Shown one piece after another: positions 57,611-64,000 of a stretch of 64,000 bases of DNA (positions are counted from its first letter, which is position 1; each line of letters begins with the position of its first letter). The notes under the pieces were generated by a model. That model was given only the letters and a program-made list of their open reading frames with translations. It searched no databases and was not told the DNA's origin. Location: positions 16,752 to 80,751 of IMG/VR virus record IMGVR_UViG_3300039308_000034. One strand, 5' to 3'. The DNA is from a virus. A program made the translations under genes and the position numbers.

Positions 57611-59278
57611 ATGAATACCTCACTCCAGGCAGCTGGAAAAGTCCTTTCTACGAACAATGCAGTCCGCCTCAAGCAGGTTTTTAGCCTCATCGCTGAAATA
57701 TTACTGTCAGCCGACATTATTGATGCTGAAAAGCTAGAGGCTTTAATCCCAGAGGATGAAACCCCGGGAGAAGCCGAAGGAGTTGCAGCATCAACCGAAT
57801 CTCAGCCGATCGAAGCTGAAGCTGAGGACTTTAAAACTCAGGTACAGCGAGTCACCTGGCACGATCGGTTCAAAAGCGTAATTAAGATTTTCGTCAATCG
57901 GTTTCAATGCCTGCACGATGATAGCGAGCAAAGTTTAACGATTGAGATGGGTGTAGACGTGGCTAAAAATCGCGTCAAAGCGATTGCTGCACTAATTGAT
58001 GATCTCAAAGCCGTTTTGACTGAACTTAGCGCCGATCATCCTGGTGCAACTGAGGACTCTACAGCACGTTGGCAAGGAATGGAAGCGCCCTACCTTTACC
58101 TAAGTGCTGGCCAGGAGCAGCAAGAGGTGAATCATCTAAGTCTTACTTTCGATTGTCCTGTTCAGGCAAGCAGTAAGACCAAGCGTAAAAACAATCGGCA
58201 TCCGGTTTCTGGCGTTTTATTTCGGATTGATGAGCCATCTGAAGCAGTTCCTTCTAAAGGACCTGGATTGCCTCTCTACATTCCTCAAGACGTTGCAGCC
58301 AGCATTCTCAACAATGTTTCTGGCTTGCCTCTTGATGCTGCTGACAACTTAAGTGAACATGCCGACGAAAACATCACAGGTGTAATGCTATCGGCTGAAA
58401 TTCAAGAGAAAGACTTTGTTGTTCACGGCTTTCTTTTTGAAGCATCACGACCAGACAAAGTAGAAGCGATCGCCGCAAACCGCGACACCCTTGGCATGAG
58501 CATGACTGCTGATGCTTGGGGTCATGAGGCTGAAGTTAGTGGACGCAAGGTGTTTTGGGTTGACTCGATCGATCTCAAGGGAGCAAACATCCTCTATTCC
58601 GATCGCGCAACCTACCAGCAAACTCGCCTCATTGCTGCCGAAAAGTTTGACCCCGCTAACCGCGACCCAACCCCCACTGATTCAACTGCTCAACCCCCAG
58701 TGGCAACGCAGGCGAATCAAAAACCTGTTTCCGTTGCGGCGGCAACTACCCCCCAAGACCAACCCTCTATTCCTACAGGACAAGAACCTATGACTCTCGA
58801 TCCCGCTTTGCAGCAACAACTGACCGATATCAGCGGCACCCTTGGAACGCTCCGCTCCGATGTCACTAAAGACATTACCTCTTTAGCAGACAGCGTTAAA
58901 TTGCTGGCTGAAACGGTACAAACCGTTCAGGCTTCTGTGCAAACAATTGAGTCTGAACGGCAACAGAATATCCAGCAAGTTGCAGCAGCACAACGCCAAC
59001 AACAAGAAACGGAACAGCGCAACGCGCTTGTTACCGATGTTGCAGCAGCAGTTGCCAAAATGCTGAACCCCAGTGGTCAGCCGGCTCGTCGCACCGTACC
59101 GCTGGCAACTCAAACTGAAACTGAAGTGAATGCAGCCTCCATGAACGGATTGCAGCTGGAATTGGTAAAAGCGCAGTCTGCTCTGGATGCACTCCGCACG
59201 GGTGGGGGTGATCGGACAAAGCGTATGGAACTTGTTCAAAAAATCTCCAACCTCAAAGTTCAACTAGGCATTGCATAA
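57611..59278 (+). CDS. Prohead protease-scaffold fusion protein
   Basis: 555 residues from ATG 57611 (GTG 57605 in frame). The middle (about 190-345: HPVSGVLFRIDEPSEAVPS, ITGVMLSAEIQEKDFVVHGFLFEAS, NRDTLGMSMTADAWG, WVDSIDLKGANILYSDRATY) matches the T4/HK97-type prohead protease region that ends with GAxIL...ATY. The C-terminal 200 residues are Gln/Ala-rich coiled coil (QQQLTDISGTLGTLRSD, SLADSVKLLAETVQTVQ), as in internal scaffolds. The N-terminal 100 residues are acidic. It lies directly before the major capsid gene, the usual place. Confidence 0.75.
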   Translation: MNTSLQAAGKVLSTNNAVRLKQVFSLIAEILLSADIIDAEKLEALIPEDETPGEAEGVAASTESQPIEAEAEDFKTQVQRVTWHDRFKSVIKIFVNRFQCLHDDSEQSLTIEMGVDVAKNRVKAIAALIDDLKAVLTELSADHPGATEDSTARWQGMEAPYLYLSAGQEQQEVNHLSLTFDCPVQASSKTKRKNNRHPVSGVLFRIDEPSEAVPSKGPGLPLYIPQDVAASILNNVSGLPLDAADNLSEHADENITGVMLSAEIQEKDFVVHGFLFEASRPDKVEAIAANRDTLGMSMTADAWGHEAEVSGRKVFWVDSIDLKGANILYSDRATYQQTRLIAAEKFDPANRDPTPTDSTAQPPVATQANQKPVSVAAATTPQDQPSIPTGQEPMTLDPALQQQLTDISGTLGTLRSDVTKDITSLADSVKLLAETVQTVQASVQTIESERQQNIQQVAAAQRQQQETEQRNALVTDVAAAVAKMLNPSGQPARRTVPLATQTETEVNAASMNGLQLELVKAQSALDALRTGGGDRTKRMELVQKISNLKVQLGIA

Positions 59279-59329
59279 TTTGCCTCTATCCTTCACCCTT
59301 CACCCCTCATCCTTCATTCCTAACTAACT

Positions 59330-60424
59330 ATGGCTGTCGCCTCACCTCCTGGATTTACTAACATTGAAAACGCAGAAAATTTGCTTCAATCGGTTCAGAT
59401 TGGAGCATCTGCCACCAACCTGGGTGGCTTTACAATTAATCAGGAATTTGATCCTGAAGTGGAAGACAACCTACGGGACAATACAGTTCTGTGGCAGTTG
59501 ATCACCACAAAGAAGAAAGCAATTGCACCGGTTATTAAGAAGATTCGTCGTACCTCAAGACCAACGGCTGATTTTGTCGATCGCAACAACCTACAGGCGG
59601 CTTATAACAATAGCCACGGTGATACTGCTCTGAATCTCCAAGACCCTGGGCAGGAAGTCAAAGCAGTTGCTGGGAAACTCAGTTTTGCTCACTTCAACCG
59701 ATCGATGTATGAGCAGCAGGGTCGTCCGTACGGCGACGAGATTGCGTCCGAAACAGACGAACTTCTCACCAACACTGCTCGATTCCTGGAGATGCAGCTT
59801 GTTCAAGGCGATGCAAATTCCAATTCATTGGCATTTAATGGCATCGAAAAGCTGATCCCTTCCTCAGGACACATTTTTACCGTTGACCTGACTGATGCCC
59901 AACCTGAATCAATCATCAGCAAAATCGATGAGGTTGTGCTTCGCGCCAGTACTCAGCGGAATTACATGCAGAAGTTGACGCATATCGTTGGAACGGGCTC
60001 AGCTCACAAAGCAATCCGGGAAGAGGTTGGTCAGGCACTTTTCTACACGAACTCGAAAGAGGTTGTGCCTGGTCTGAACGTTCCGTCGGTCATGACTAAT
60101 AATGGCGAGTTACCGATCATCACATCGCCCTATCTGAATGACCTGGATGGCGGCGCGGGGGATGATACGATTCGCCTTTATCTGCTCGATATGACTTCGC
60201 TCGAGTGGCATGGAGTTGTGCCATTTGGAGGTACACCTGACAACCTGGAACCCCAGATTTTTGACATTACTCAGTATGTCAATGGTCAACCACTGGTTGA
60301 GCAACGGATGGTTCTGCTCTATGGCGCACTTTACGCCAAAAATCAGGGCGCTGGGATCTATCGGATCGATATCAAAGTTCCTTCGGGAACGGTCTGGAAC
60401 AGCGTAGAAGAAGCCTTAGTTTAG
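59330..60424 (+). CDS. Major capsid protein (HK97-like)
   Basis: 364 residues. The pattern of HK97-fold major capsid proteins: an N-terminal GGFTINQEFDPEVEDNLRDNTVLWQLITTKKK, the central KLSFAHFNRSMYEQQGRPYGDEI, ARFLEMQLVQGDANSNSLAFNGIEKLIPSS, and a C-terminal LPIITSPYLNDLDG ... MTSLEWHGVVPFGG. It follows the protease-scaffold gene after 51 bases, which contain a CCTTCACCCTTCACCCCTCA direct repeat but no clear ribosome site. Confidence 0.85.
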   Translation: MAVASPPGFTNIENAENLLQSVQIGASATNLGGFTINQEFDPEVEDNLRDNTVLWQLITTKKKAIAPVIKKIRRTSRPTADFVDRNNLQAAYNNSHGDTALNLQDPGQEVKAVAGKLSFAHFNRSMYEQQGRPYGDEIASETDELLTNTARFLEMQLVQGDANSNSLAFNGIEKLIPSSGHIFTVDLTDAQPESIISKIDEVVLRASTQRNYMQKLTHIVGTGSAHKAIREEVGQALFYTNSKEVVPGLNVPSVMTNNGELPIITSPYLNDLDGGAGDDTIRLYLLDMTSLEWHGVVPFGGTPDNLEPQIFDITQYVNGQPLVEQRMVLLYGALYAKNQGAGIYRIDIKVPSGTVWNSVEEALV

Positions 60425-60438
60425 TGTGAGGTAAACGG

Positions 60439-60861
60439 ATGGCAACCCTAAGTGCAACGCCAAAATGGAGGCTTCCAATTCTGGTCGTTCCCGGACTGGG
60501 AACCGTCCGCCACCCTCGTAATGGGATTCTTCAGGTGGATGAATCAACCGCTGCATGGCTGATTGAACAAGGCTATGCAGTGGCAGCGTCCCAACCGGAG
60601 GCTCCACCAATCCCGCTTGGCGATCCCATCACTCTTTCAACTGAAACATTGCCTGAATCTTGGGAAACGATCGCCCTCCGCTTTGTTCAAACTGAAGATG
60701 AGACAAGGCTCGCAGCGGTTAAAGGCATCAGTCCTCAAAAAGCCAAAGAACTAACTGAGCATCGCCCAGAAAATTGGGAGGCGCTCAAAGATAGCCTAAC
60801 AAACTCTCAACTTAAGGCAATCCAAGCTCACGTTGCTCAACCCAAAACCCCTGACCTCTAA
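60439..60861 (+). CDS. Hypothetical capsid-module protein, 140 aa
   Basis: Not recognised. The N-terminus (RLPILVVPGLGTVRHPRNGILQVDESTAAWLIEQGYAV) resembles small head-completion or spike proteins. The C-terminal part (ETRLAAVKGISPQKAKELTEH) is a helix-hairpin-helix-like motif. 14 bases after the capsid gene. Probably a capsid accessory protein. Confidence 0.55.
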   Translation: MATLSATPKWRLPILVVPGLGTVRHPRNGILQVDESTAAWLIEQGYAVAASQPEAPPIPLGDPITLSTETLPESWETIALRFVQTEDETRLAAVKGISPQKAKELTEHRPENWEALKDSLTNSQLKAIQAHVAQPKTPDL

Positions 60862-60873
60862 TCCCTAACAGCC

Positions 60874-61446
60874 ATGACCCTTCACGCTCCATTTGGTTCT
60901 CTTAAATCGCTCTCTCAAACTTCCGCAAACCGCAAACCAGAAAGAGCAAAATATACCTTTACCCGTCCAGCTGATACTACTGCTTATGCCGCAGGCGATT
61001 TTCTCTATCCTGCTGTTCCAGGAGCTGGCTCACAAATTAAAGCAATTCCCTTTCTAGGAGCCGTTGCCAACGCTGGACAGGAAACGCTTCTGCTCAGTGC
61101 CACTCTGATTGATCATGCGAGTGGAGCTTCTGCCGCTAACATCGATCTGCTCCTGTTTAGTGCACCCCTGACAACGGCACCCGTCGATAATGCTGCCAGC
61201 ACGCCTGGAATTGTTGCAGCTGATCTGGAAAATCTGATCGATGTCATTTCATTCCCAGATTCGATCGCCATTGCTGCAGGCCCAGCCCGCATCTACTCAG
61301 TCTCACCCAATAAGATTATTGCAACAGCTGGTAGCTCTAAGGATTTGTATGCTGTGCCGATCGTGCGGAATGCCTATACGCCAACCAGTGGTGGCAAGTT
61401 TACCTTCATTTTGGGACTGCTACCGCGCGATTTGGGACTGTTTTAG
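60874..61446 (+). CDS. Capsid decoration-like protein, 190 aa
   Basis: Beta-rich protein (KYTFTRPADTTAYAAGDFLYPAV, ETLLLSATLIDHASGASAANIDLLLFSAPL, GGKFTFILGLLPRDLGLF). Its size, position and fold pattern suit a head decoration or head-closure protein, but no specific family is certain. The terminator-like GGGG ... CCCC plus T-run at 61481-61507 ends the capsid operon. Confidence 0.55.
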   Translation: MTLHAPFGSLKSLSQTSANRKPERAKYTFTRPADTTAYAAGDFLYPAVPGAGSQIKAIPFLGAVANAGQETLLLSATLIDHASGASAANIDLLLFSAPLTTAPVDNAASTPGIVAADLENLIDVISFPDSIAIAAGPARIYSVSPNKIIATAGSSKDLYAVPIVRNAYTPTSGGKFTFILGLLPRDLGLF

Positions 61447-61480
61447 CTTGTCTTAGTTTTGTCTACTGAGGAGAGTTACA

Positions 61481-61507
61481 GGGGACTGCCTTTGCACCCC
61501 CTTTTTT
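61481..61507 (+). terminator. Terminator of the capsid operon
   Basis: GGGG-AC-TGC-CTTT-GCA-CCCC followed by C and six T, 35 bases after the last capsid-module gene and overlapping the stop of the convergent gene. Confidence 0.6.
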
Positions 61508-62624
61508 ATTGGGGAATTCCAATTGATGGCAACCCAACAGCAATTGTTTTAACGACTGCTACATCCTCTACCTGCTCGCCATCCCATAAATCCTTAATTG
61601 TTAGCCGGAAGCGGACGCTGAACAGCGTGCCAGTTTTTTGTAGTTGGTCTCCGATCTGCAGGCCCGATCGCCCCACCAAAAATACAGAGAGTCCATAGGC
61701 GGGAGCATCCATTTTGCCTTTTCCAATCTGGTTTACCAATGCCTTGTGGATTGCCTTGACATCCCCTAGTGTCGCACCAATGATTTCAACCTCAACAGGC
61801 TGATCATAAACCTGGGTCAACTCCAACAATCGCGCCTGATCTCCAGCAATTCGGACGAAATCCTGAGCGATTGGTTTACGATAATTTTCACCTTCAAGCA
61901 GTCGTAGCAAAACACAGGGAATTTCTTCAACTTGATAAACCCCAACTTCGTGATCTACTTTGGGTTTGTAACTCAAATGCATTTCTACTGCCCGATCGCC
62001 CGGAACCAATTCGCTTAATAAAATCCGATCTGATCCGAGCGTACCACTTACCATCTTGAGTTCAGGCACAAGCACTCGAATATCGCTAATGCGATCCTGC
62101 TTAAGGTCTTTAGGCAACGGGAGCGCATTACCCTCCGGGTTCGGCATTGCAGCACGAGTTAGCGTGACAGGCACAGTTAGAAACTGCCTTAAAGCAAACT
62201 CCATCAGGTAGTCGAGAAATTCACGACCGACCTCATAGCCTGCAACCACCTGGCGTATCTGGGGCGATCGACCATCTTCAAACCGATCAAGCCGAAGCAG
62301 AAACTGGATTGGTCCTGCCCACAGAGGTAATACCTGTCGCAACTGGGCCCCCGTGTAAAACAAGGGAGCTGCTGTGTCCTGCCATCGTCCATCAAGAAAT
62401 ACTTGAGCCACACCCGATGCCCTGAGAGGAGCGATCGTCACCCCCAATTCGCGGCGCACTTCAAACCCGAAATATCCAGCTGCCATCCGTGCTGGAAACA
62501 GTGGAGTTGTAATATGCCCTTGATCAACTCCAGGCAACAACTCAAATGCAGTATTAACCAATCGCACCCCTGAACAATCCAGTCCAGAAGACAGGGCAAG
62601 ATCCTCAGTCAGGATAATGATCAT
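61506..62624 (-). CDS. Virion-type hypothetical protein, 372 aa
   Basis: Not recognised. Strand-rich protein with a Leu/Val core (FGFEVRRELGVTIAPLRASGVAQVFLDG, HLSYKPKVDHEVGVYQVEEI, GTLFSVRFRLTIKDLWDG). Its size and position next to the capsid operon suggest a structural protein such as a neck or tail-end component, but no family is recognised. It overlaps the small gene upstream by 20 bases and converges with the capsid operon. Confidence 0.55.
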   Translation of the reverse strand: MIIILTEDLALSSGLDCSGVRLVNTAFELLPGVDQGHITTPLFPARMAAGYFGFEVRRELGVTIAPLRASGVAQVFLDGRWQDTAAPLFYTGAQLRQVLPLWAGPIQFLLRLDRFEDGRSPQIRQVVAGYEVGREFLDYLMEFALRQFLTVPVTLTRAAMPNPEGNALPLPKDLKQDRISDIRVLVPELKMVSGTLGSDRILLSELVPGDRAVEMHLSYKPKVDHEVGVYQVEEIPCVLLRLLEGENYRKPIAQDFVRIAGDQARLLELTQVYDQPVEVEIIGATLGDVKAIHKALVNQIGKGKMDAPAYGLSVFLVGRSGLQIGDQLQKTGTLFSVRFRLTIKDLWDGEQVEDVAVVKTIAVGLPSIGIPQ

Positions 62625-62940
62625 CGTTTAGCCAGGATGTATCGAATGGTGGGCGGGCGTAGAGAGATTTCTTAAGTCGATCGTACTCCACTTGCCGCAA
62701 CTTGCTACCAGCGAGCCATTCTTGAAATAGGAATTCCAATTGCTGAACAGCATGGCTCACTTTTAAGCAAGAAATAATGACGCACATTGCTAGCTTCGGA
62801 TCAGGCTTCTCACTTAGTTCGACAAACCCATCCTGTCCATGAAGCCGGTATCCAGGCTTCCAACCCAATTCAGTTTTACGAATTCTAATTTGATAGCCAA
62901 GCAGATTAAGTTCAATACAGTTTATTGATGATGGAATCAC
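62605..62940 (-). CDS. Hypothetical protein, 111 aa
   Basis: Not recognised. A mixed protein (IELNLLGYQIRIRKTELGWKPG, AVQQLEFLFQEWLAGSKLRQVEYDRL) with an acidic C-terminus (NDDHYPD). Its stop overlaps the start of the 372-aa gene by 20 bases, so they form a two-gene minus operon. The promoter would lie in the 190-bp divergent gap before 63132. Confidence 0.5.
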   Translation of the reverse strand: MIPSSINCIELNLLGYQIRIRKTELGWKPGYRLHGQDGFVELSEKPDPKLAMCVIISCLKVSHAVQQLEFLFQEWLAGSKLRQVEYDRLKKSLYARPPFDTSWLNDDHYPD

Positions 62941-63032
62941 GATCTAACCTGCACCCTTGTATTCAAATCGACCAATCTTGATTTTTCCTGTTTGCCATAA
63001 ATCTAACTCAAGAATTTTTTTCTCGTTGGTTT

Positions 63033-63050
63033 TTGCCCGTTTTTGGGCAA
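63033..63050. promoter_or_regulatory. Operator-like inverted repeat
   Basis: TTGCCC-N6-GGGCAA, 82 bases before ATG 63132. It matches the copy at 63470-63485. AAGATAAGCAAAG lies between it and the gene. Confidence 0.55.
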
Positions 63051-63131
63051 CCTTTCAACCTCTTTCCAAGATAAGCAAAGCGTAAATTCACCTTATCCCA
63101 AACAATCTGAGTAGTTATTACGGCTCAGTCT

Positions 63132-63449
63132 ATGGAAGCAACTGAATTTTGCGAGCGATGGTTTGGCATTCACGATTTACCCGATGACCAAAAACGTGAG
63201 GTTGTCAGCCAAGCTCGTTATCGTGCCCAATGTGTTCATCTGTTGTGCACAGTGCTGCAAAAGCCTCACAAAACCGTACGAAACTGGGGTCAGCAGTTTG
63301 AAAGAATGCCCGAAGCCGACCAAACGGCACTCCTGTACGCAGATGCACTACGACAACAGATTGAGATTGCAGATGATCTGGGCTTGCTAGAACTCTACCT
63401 AGAAACTCGCTCTAATCTAGACAAGGGAAGCGAAGAGAGCACAGCGTAA
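63132..63449 (+). CDS. Small paralogous protein A, 105 aa
   Basis: Paralogue of the last gene in the window: FCERWFGI, RxQCVH, WGQQFERMP, LLYADALRxQxE and LGLLELYLETR are shared. Function unknown. The repeated YADALR helix could suit a small DNA-binding or regulatory fold. Preceded by the first GCCC-N6-GGGC site. The RHH-like gene sits between the two paralogues. Confidence 0.55.
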   Translation: MEATEFCERWFGIHDLPDDQKREVVSQARYRAQCVHLLCTVLQKPHKTVRNWGQQFERMPEADQTALLYADALRQQIEIADDLGLLELYLETRSNLDKGSEESTA

Positions 63450-63469
63450 ATAAAATTTACAAAATTTTG

Positions 63470-63485
63470 TGCCCGATTTTGGGCA
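63470..63485. promoter_or_regulatory. Second copy of the TGCCC-N6-GGGCA inverted repeat
   Basis: TGCCC-GATTTT-GGGCA, 37 bases before ATG 63522, with TAAGATTAG six bases after it. Probably an operator for the small RHH-like protein that follows. Confidence 0.6.
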
Positions 63486-63521
63486 GAGGTTAAGATTAGA
63501 AAAATAGCTTTTTGCTCTAAA

Positions 63522-63716
63522 ATGTCCGCTAAAAAAGTTGAGATTTATTCGCCACTCGTGCCAGCTTTAGAACAGTTGATGGAGCGATTTCCAGGGCAAG
63601 CATCGAACTTAACAGCTGTTGTAAACTCAATCATAGAACTCTATACTCCCGCATATGAGCAGCTTCTAGGATCGAGAACGATTAATGCAGTTCACTCATC
63701 AGATAACCCTGATTGA
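63522..63716 (+). CDS. Small ribbon-helix-helix-like protein, 64 aa
   Basis: The N-terminal strand (KVEIYSPLV) followed by two helices (ALEQLMERFPGQ, SNLTAVVNSIIELYTPAYEQLL) matches the ribbon-helix-helix layout of small repressors. It likely represses its own operon through the GCCC-N6-GGGC sites upstream of this gene and of 63132 (inference). Its stop TGA overlaps the TTG of the next gene (TTGA). Confidence 0.6.
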   Translation: MSAKKVEIYSPLVPALEQLMERFPGQASNLTAVVNSIIELYTPAYEQLLGSRTINAVHSSDNPD

Positions 63717-64000
63717 AAGCAAAAACATTCTGCGAGCGATGGTTGGGAATCGATCGTTCTGGAGAACGGTCGGTTACAACATGGGAAGATTATCGCCCAC
63801 AGTGTATCCATATCATCTCTAAGGTTTTAAAGTTGCCAGAAGGCGACATTGAGGGGTGGGGGCGCGAATTTGAAGCGATGCCTCCTCATATGAGAATGAA
63901 CTTAATTTATGCTGATGCTTTACGGGTTCAGCTGGAGGCGGCAGCGGAGTCCGGGATATTAGAATTGTTTTTAGAATTTAGGCAAATCAATGTCTCTTAA
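63713..64000 (+). CDS. Small paralogous protein B, 95 aa
   Basis: Paralogue of the 63132 gene: FCERWLGI, YRPQCIHIIS, GWGREFEAMP, LIYADALRVQLE and SGILELFLEFR align along the whole length. The TTG start at 63713 overlaps the RHH-like gene's stop. It ends with TAA exactly at the window edge. Function unknown. Confidence 0.55.
   Translation: MKAKTFCERWLGIDRSGERSVTTWEDYRPQCIHIISKVLKLPEGDIEGWGREFEAMPPHMRMNLIYADALRVQLEAAAESGILELFLEFRQINVS

Noticed and set aside
1-64000. CRISPR array
   Set aside because: No run of equal repeats with unique spacers. The 42-bp iterons are too short and in-frame with coding sequence.

Overview
The window looks like part of a temperate phage or phage-plasmid of a cyanobacterium, probably a filamentous Leptolyngbya-like host. 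The host inference rests on the very frequent CGATCG/GCGATCGC (HIP1-like) words and a moderate GC content. The element is phage-like because it carries a major capsid protein, protease-scaffold, head-tail adaptor, small terminase, P2 gpI-like baseplate protein, tail hub and lysins, and a 3990-residue tape measure. It is plasmid-like because it also carries ParA/ParB, a candidate replication initiator with iterons, and a DnaB helicase. I could not recognise a large terminase, portal, tail sheath or integrase, so the window is probably an incomplete part of the element.

Layout. 1-4.8 kb (+): small early-type genes, led by a DUF4326/AT-hook protein and including a frame-broken ASCH gene. 4.9-6.5 kb: a TnpB-family protein whose RuvC residues are all lost, followed by about 235 bp of structured non-coding DNA. 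6.5-15.1 kb (-): a nucleotide and DNA metabolism block with a sigma-70 family factor, sliding clamp DnaN, a small HTH protein, thymidylate synthase, a NrdR-like zinc ribbon and a B12-dependent ribonucleotide reductase. 15.2-21.4 kb (+): tail hub/baseplate genes, a lipoprotein, an M15-peptidase hub and a GH19+C39 lysin. 21.4-23.4 kb (-): parB/parA with a palindromic operator. 23.4-25.9 kb (+): a zinc-finger protein and an SF2 helicase. 26.0-38.0 kb (+): the tape measure gene. 38.0-41.0 kb (-): small terminase, a baseplate-chaperone pair with overlapping frames, and a 57-aa ORF ending in a perfect 48-bp palindrome. 41-44.2 kb: a PAS-like pair, multi-HTH proteins and a repressor-type switch. 44.3-48.1 kb (+): a leader peptide, an initiator gene with internal iterons, dnaB and small genes. 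48.2-56.3 kb: connector, baseplate and fibre genes. 56.3-61.5 kb: a candidate holin and the capsid module. 61.5-64 kb: virion-like genes, then two paralogous small proteins flanking a ribbon-helix-helix-like gene with matching operators.

How the parts work together (inference): the initiator, iterons and DnaB would start replication, helped by the element's own DnaN clamp and nucleotide enzymes. ParAB would segregate the element. The XRE-type switch and the sigma factor would set the programme of gene expression. Structural operons on alternating strands appear to start with short leaders that carry a TAAGATAA/RGCTAA-type promoter word and often a terminator-like hairpin just before the start codon. 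An eight-copy 28-bp repeat family (GGTTCGGAYGGT ... AAAAGTGTTT) marks several gene boundaries.

The most unusual signals are the nuclease-dead TnpB-like protein beside a structured RNA-like region and a convergent sigma-factor gene, the 42-bp-phased iterons shared by two genes 44 kb apart, and the 28-bp inverted repeat family.
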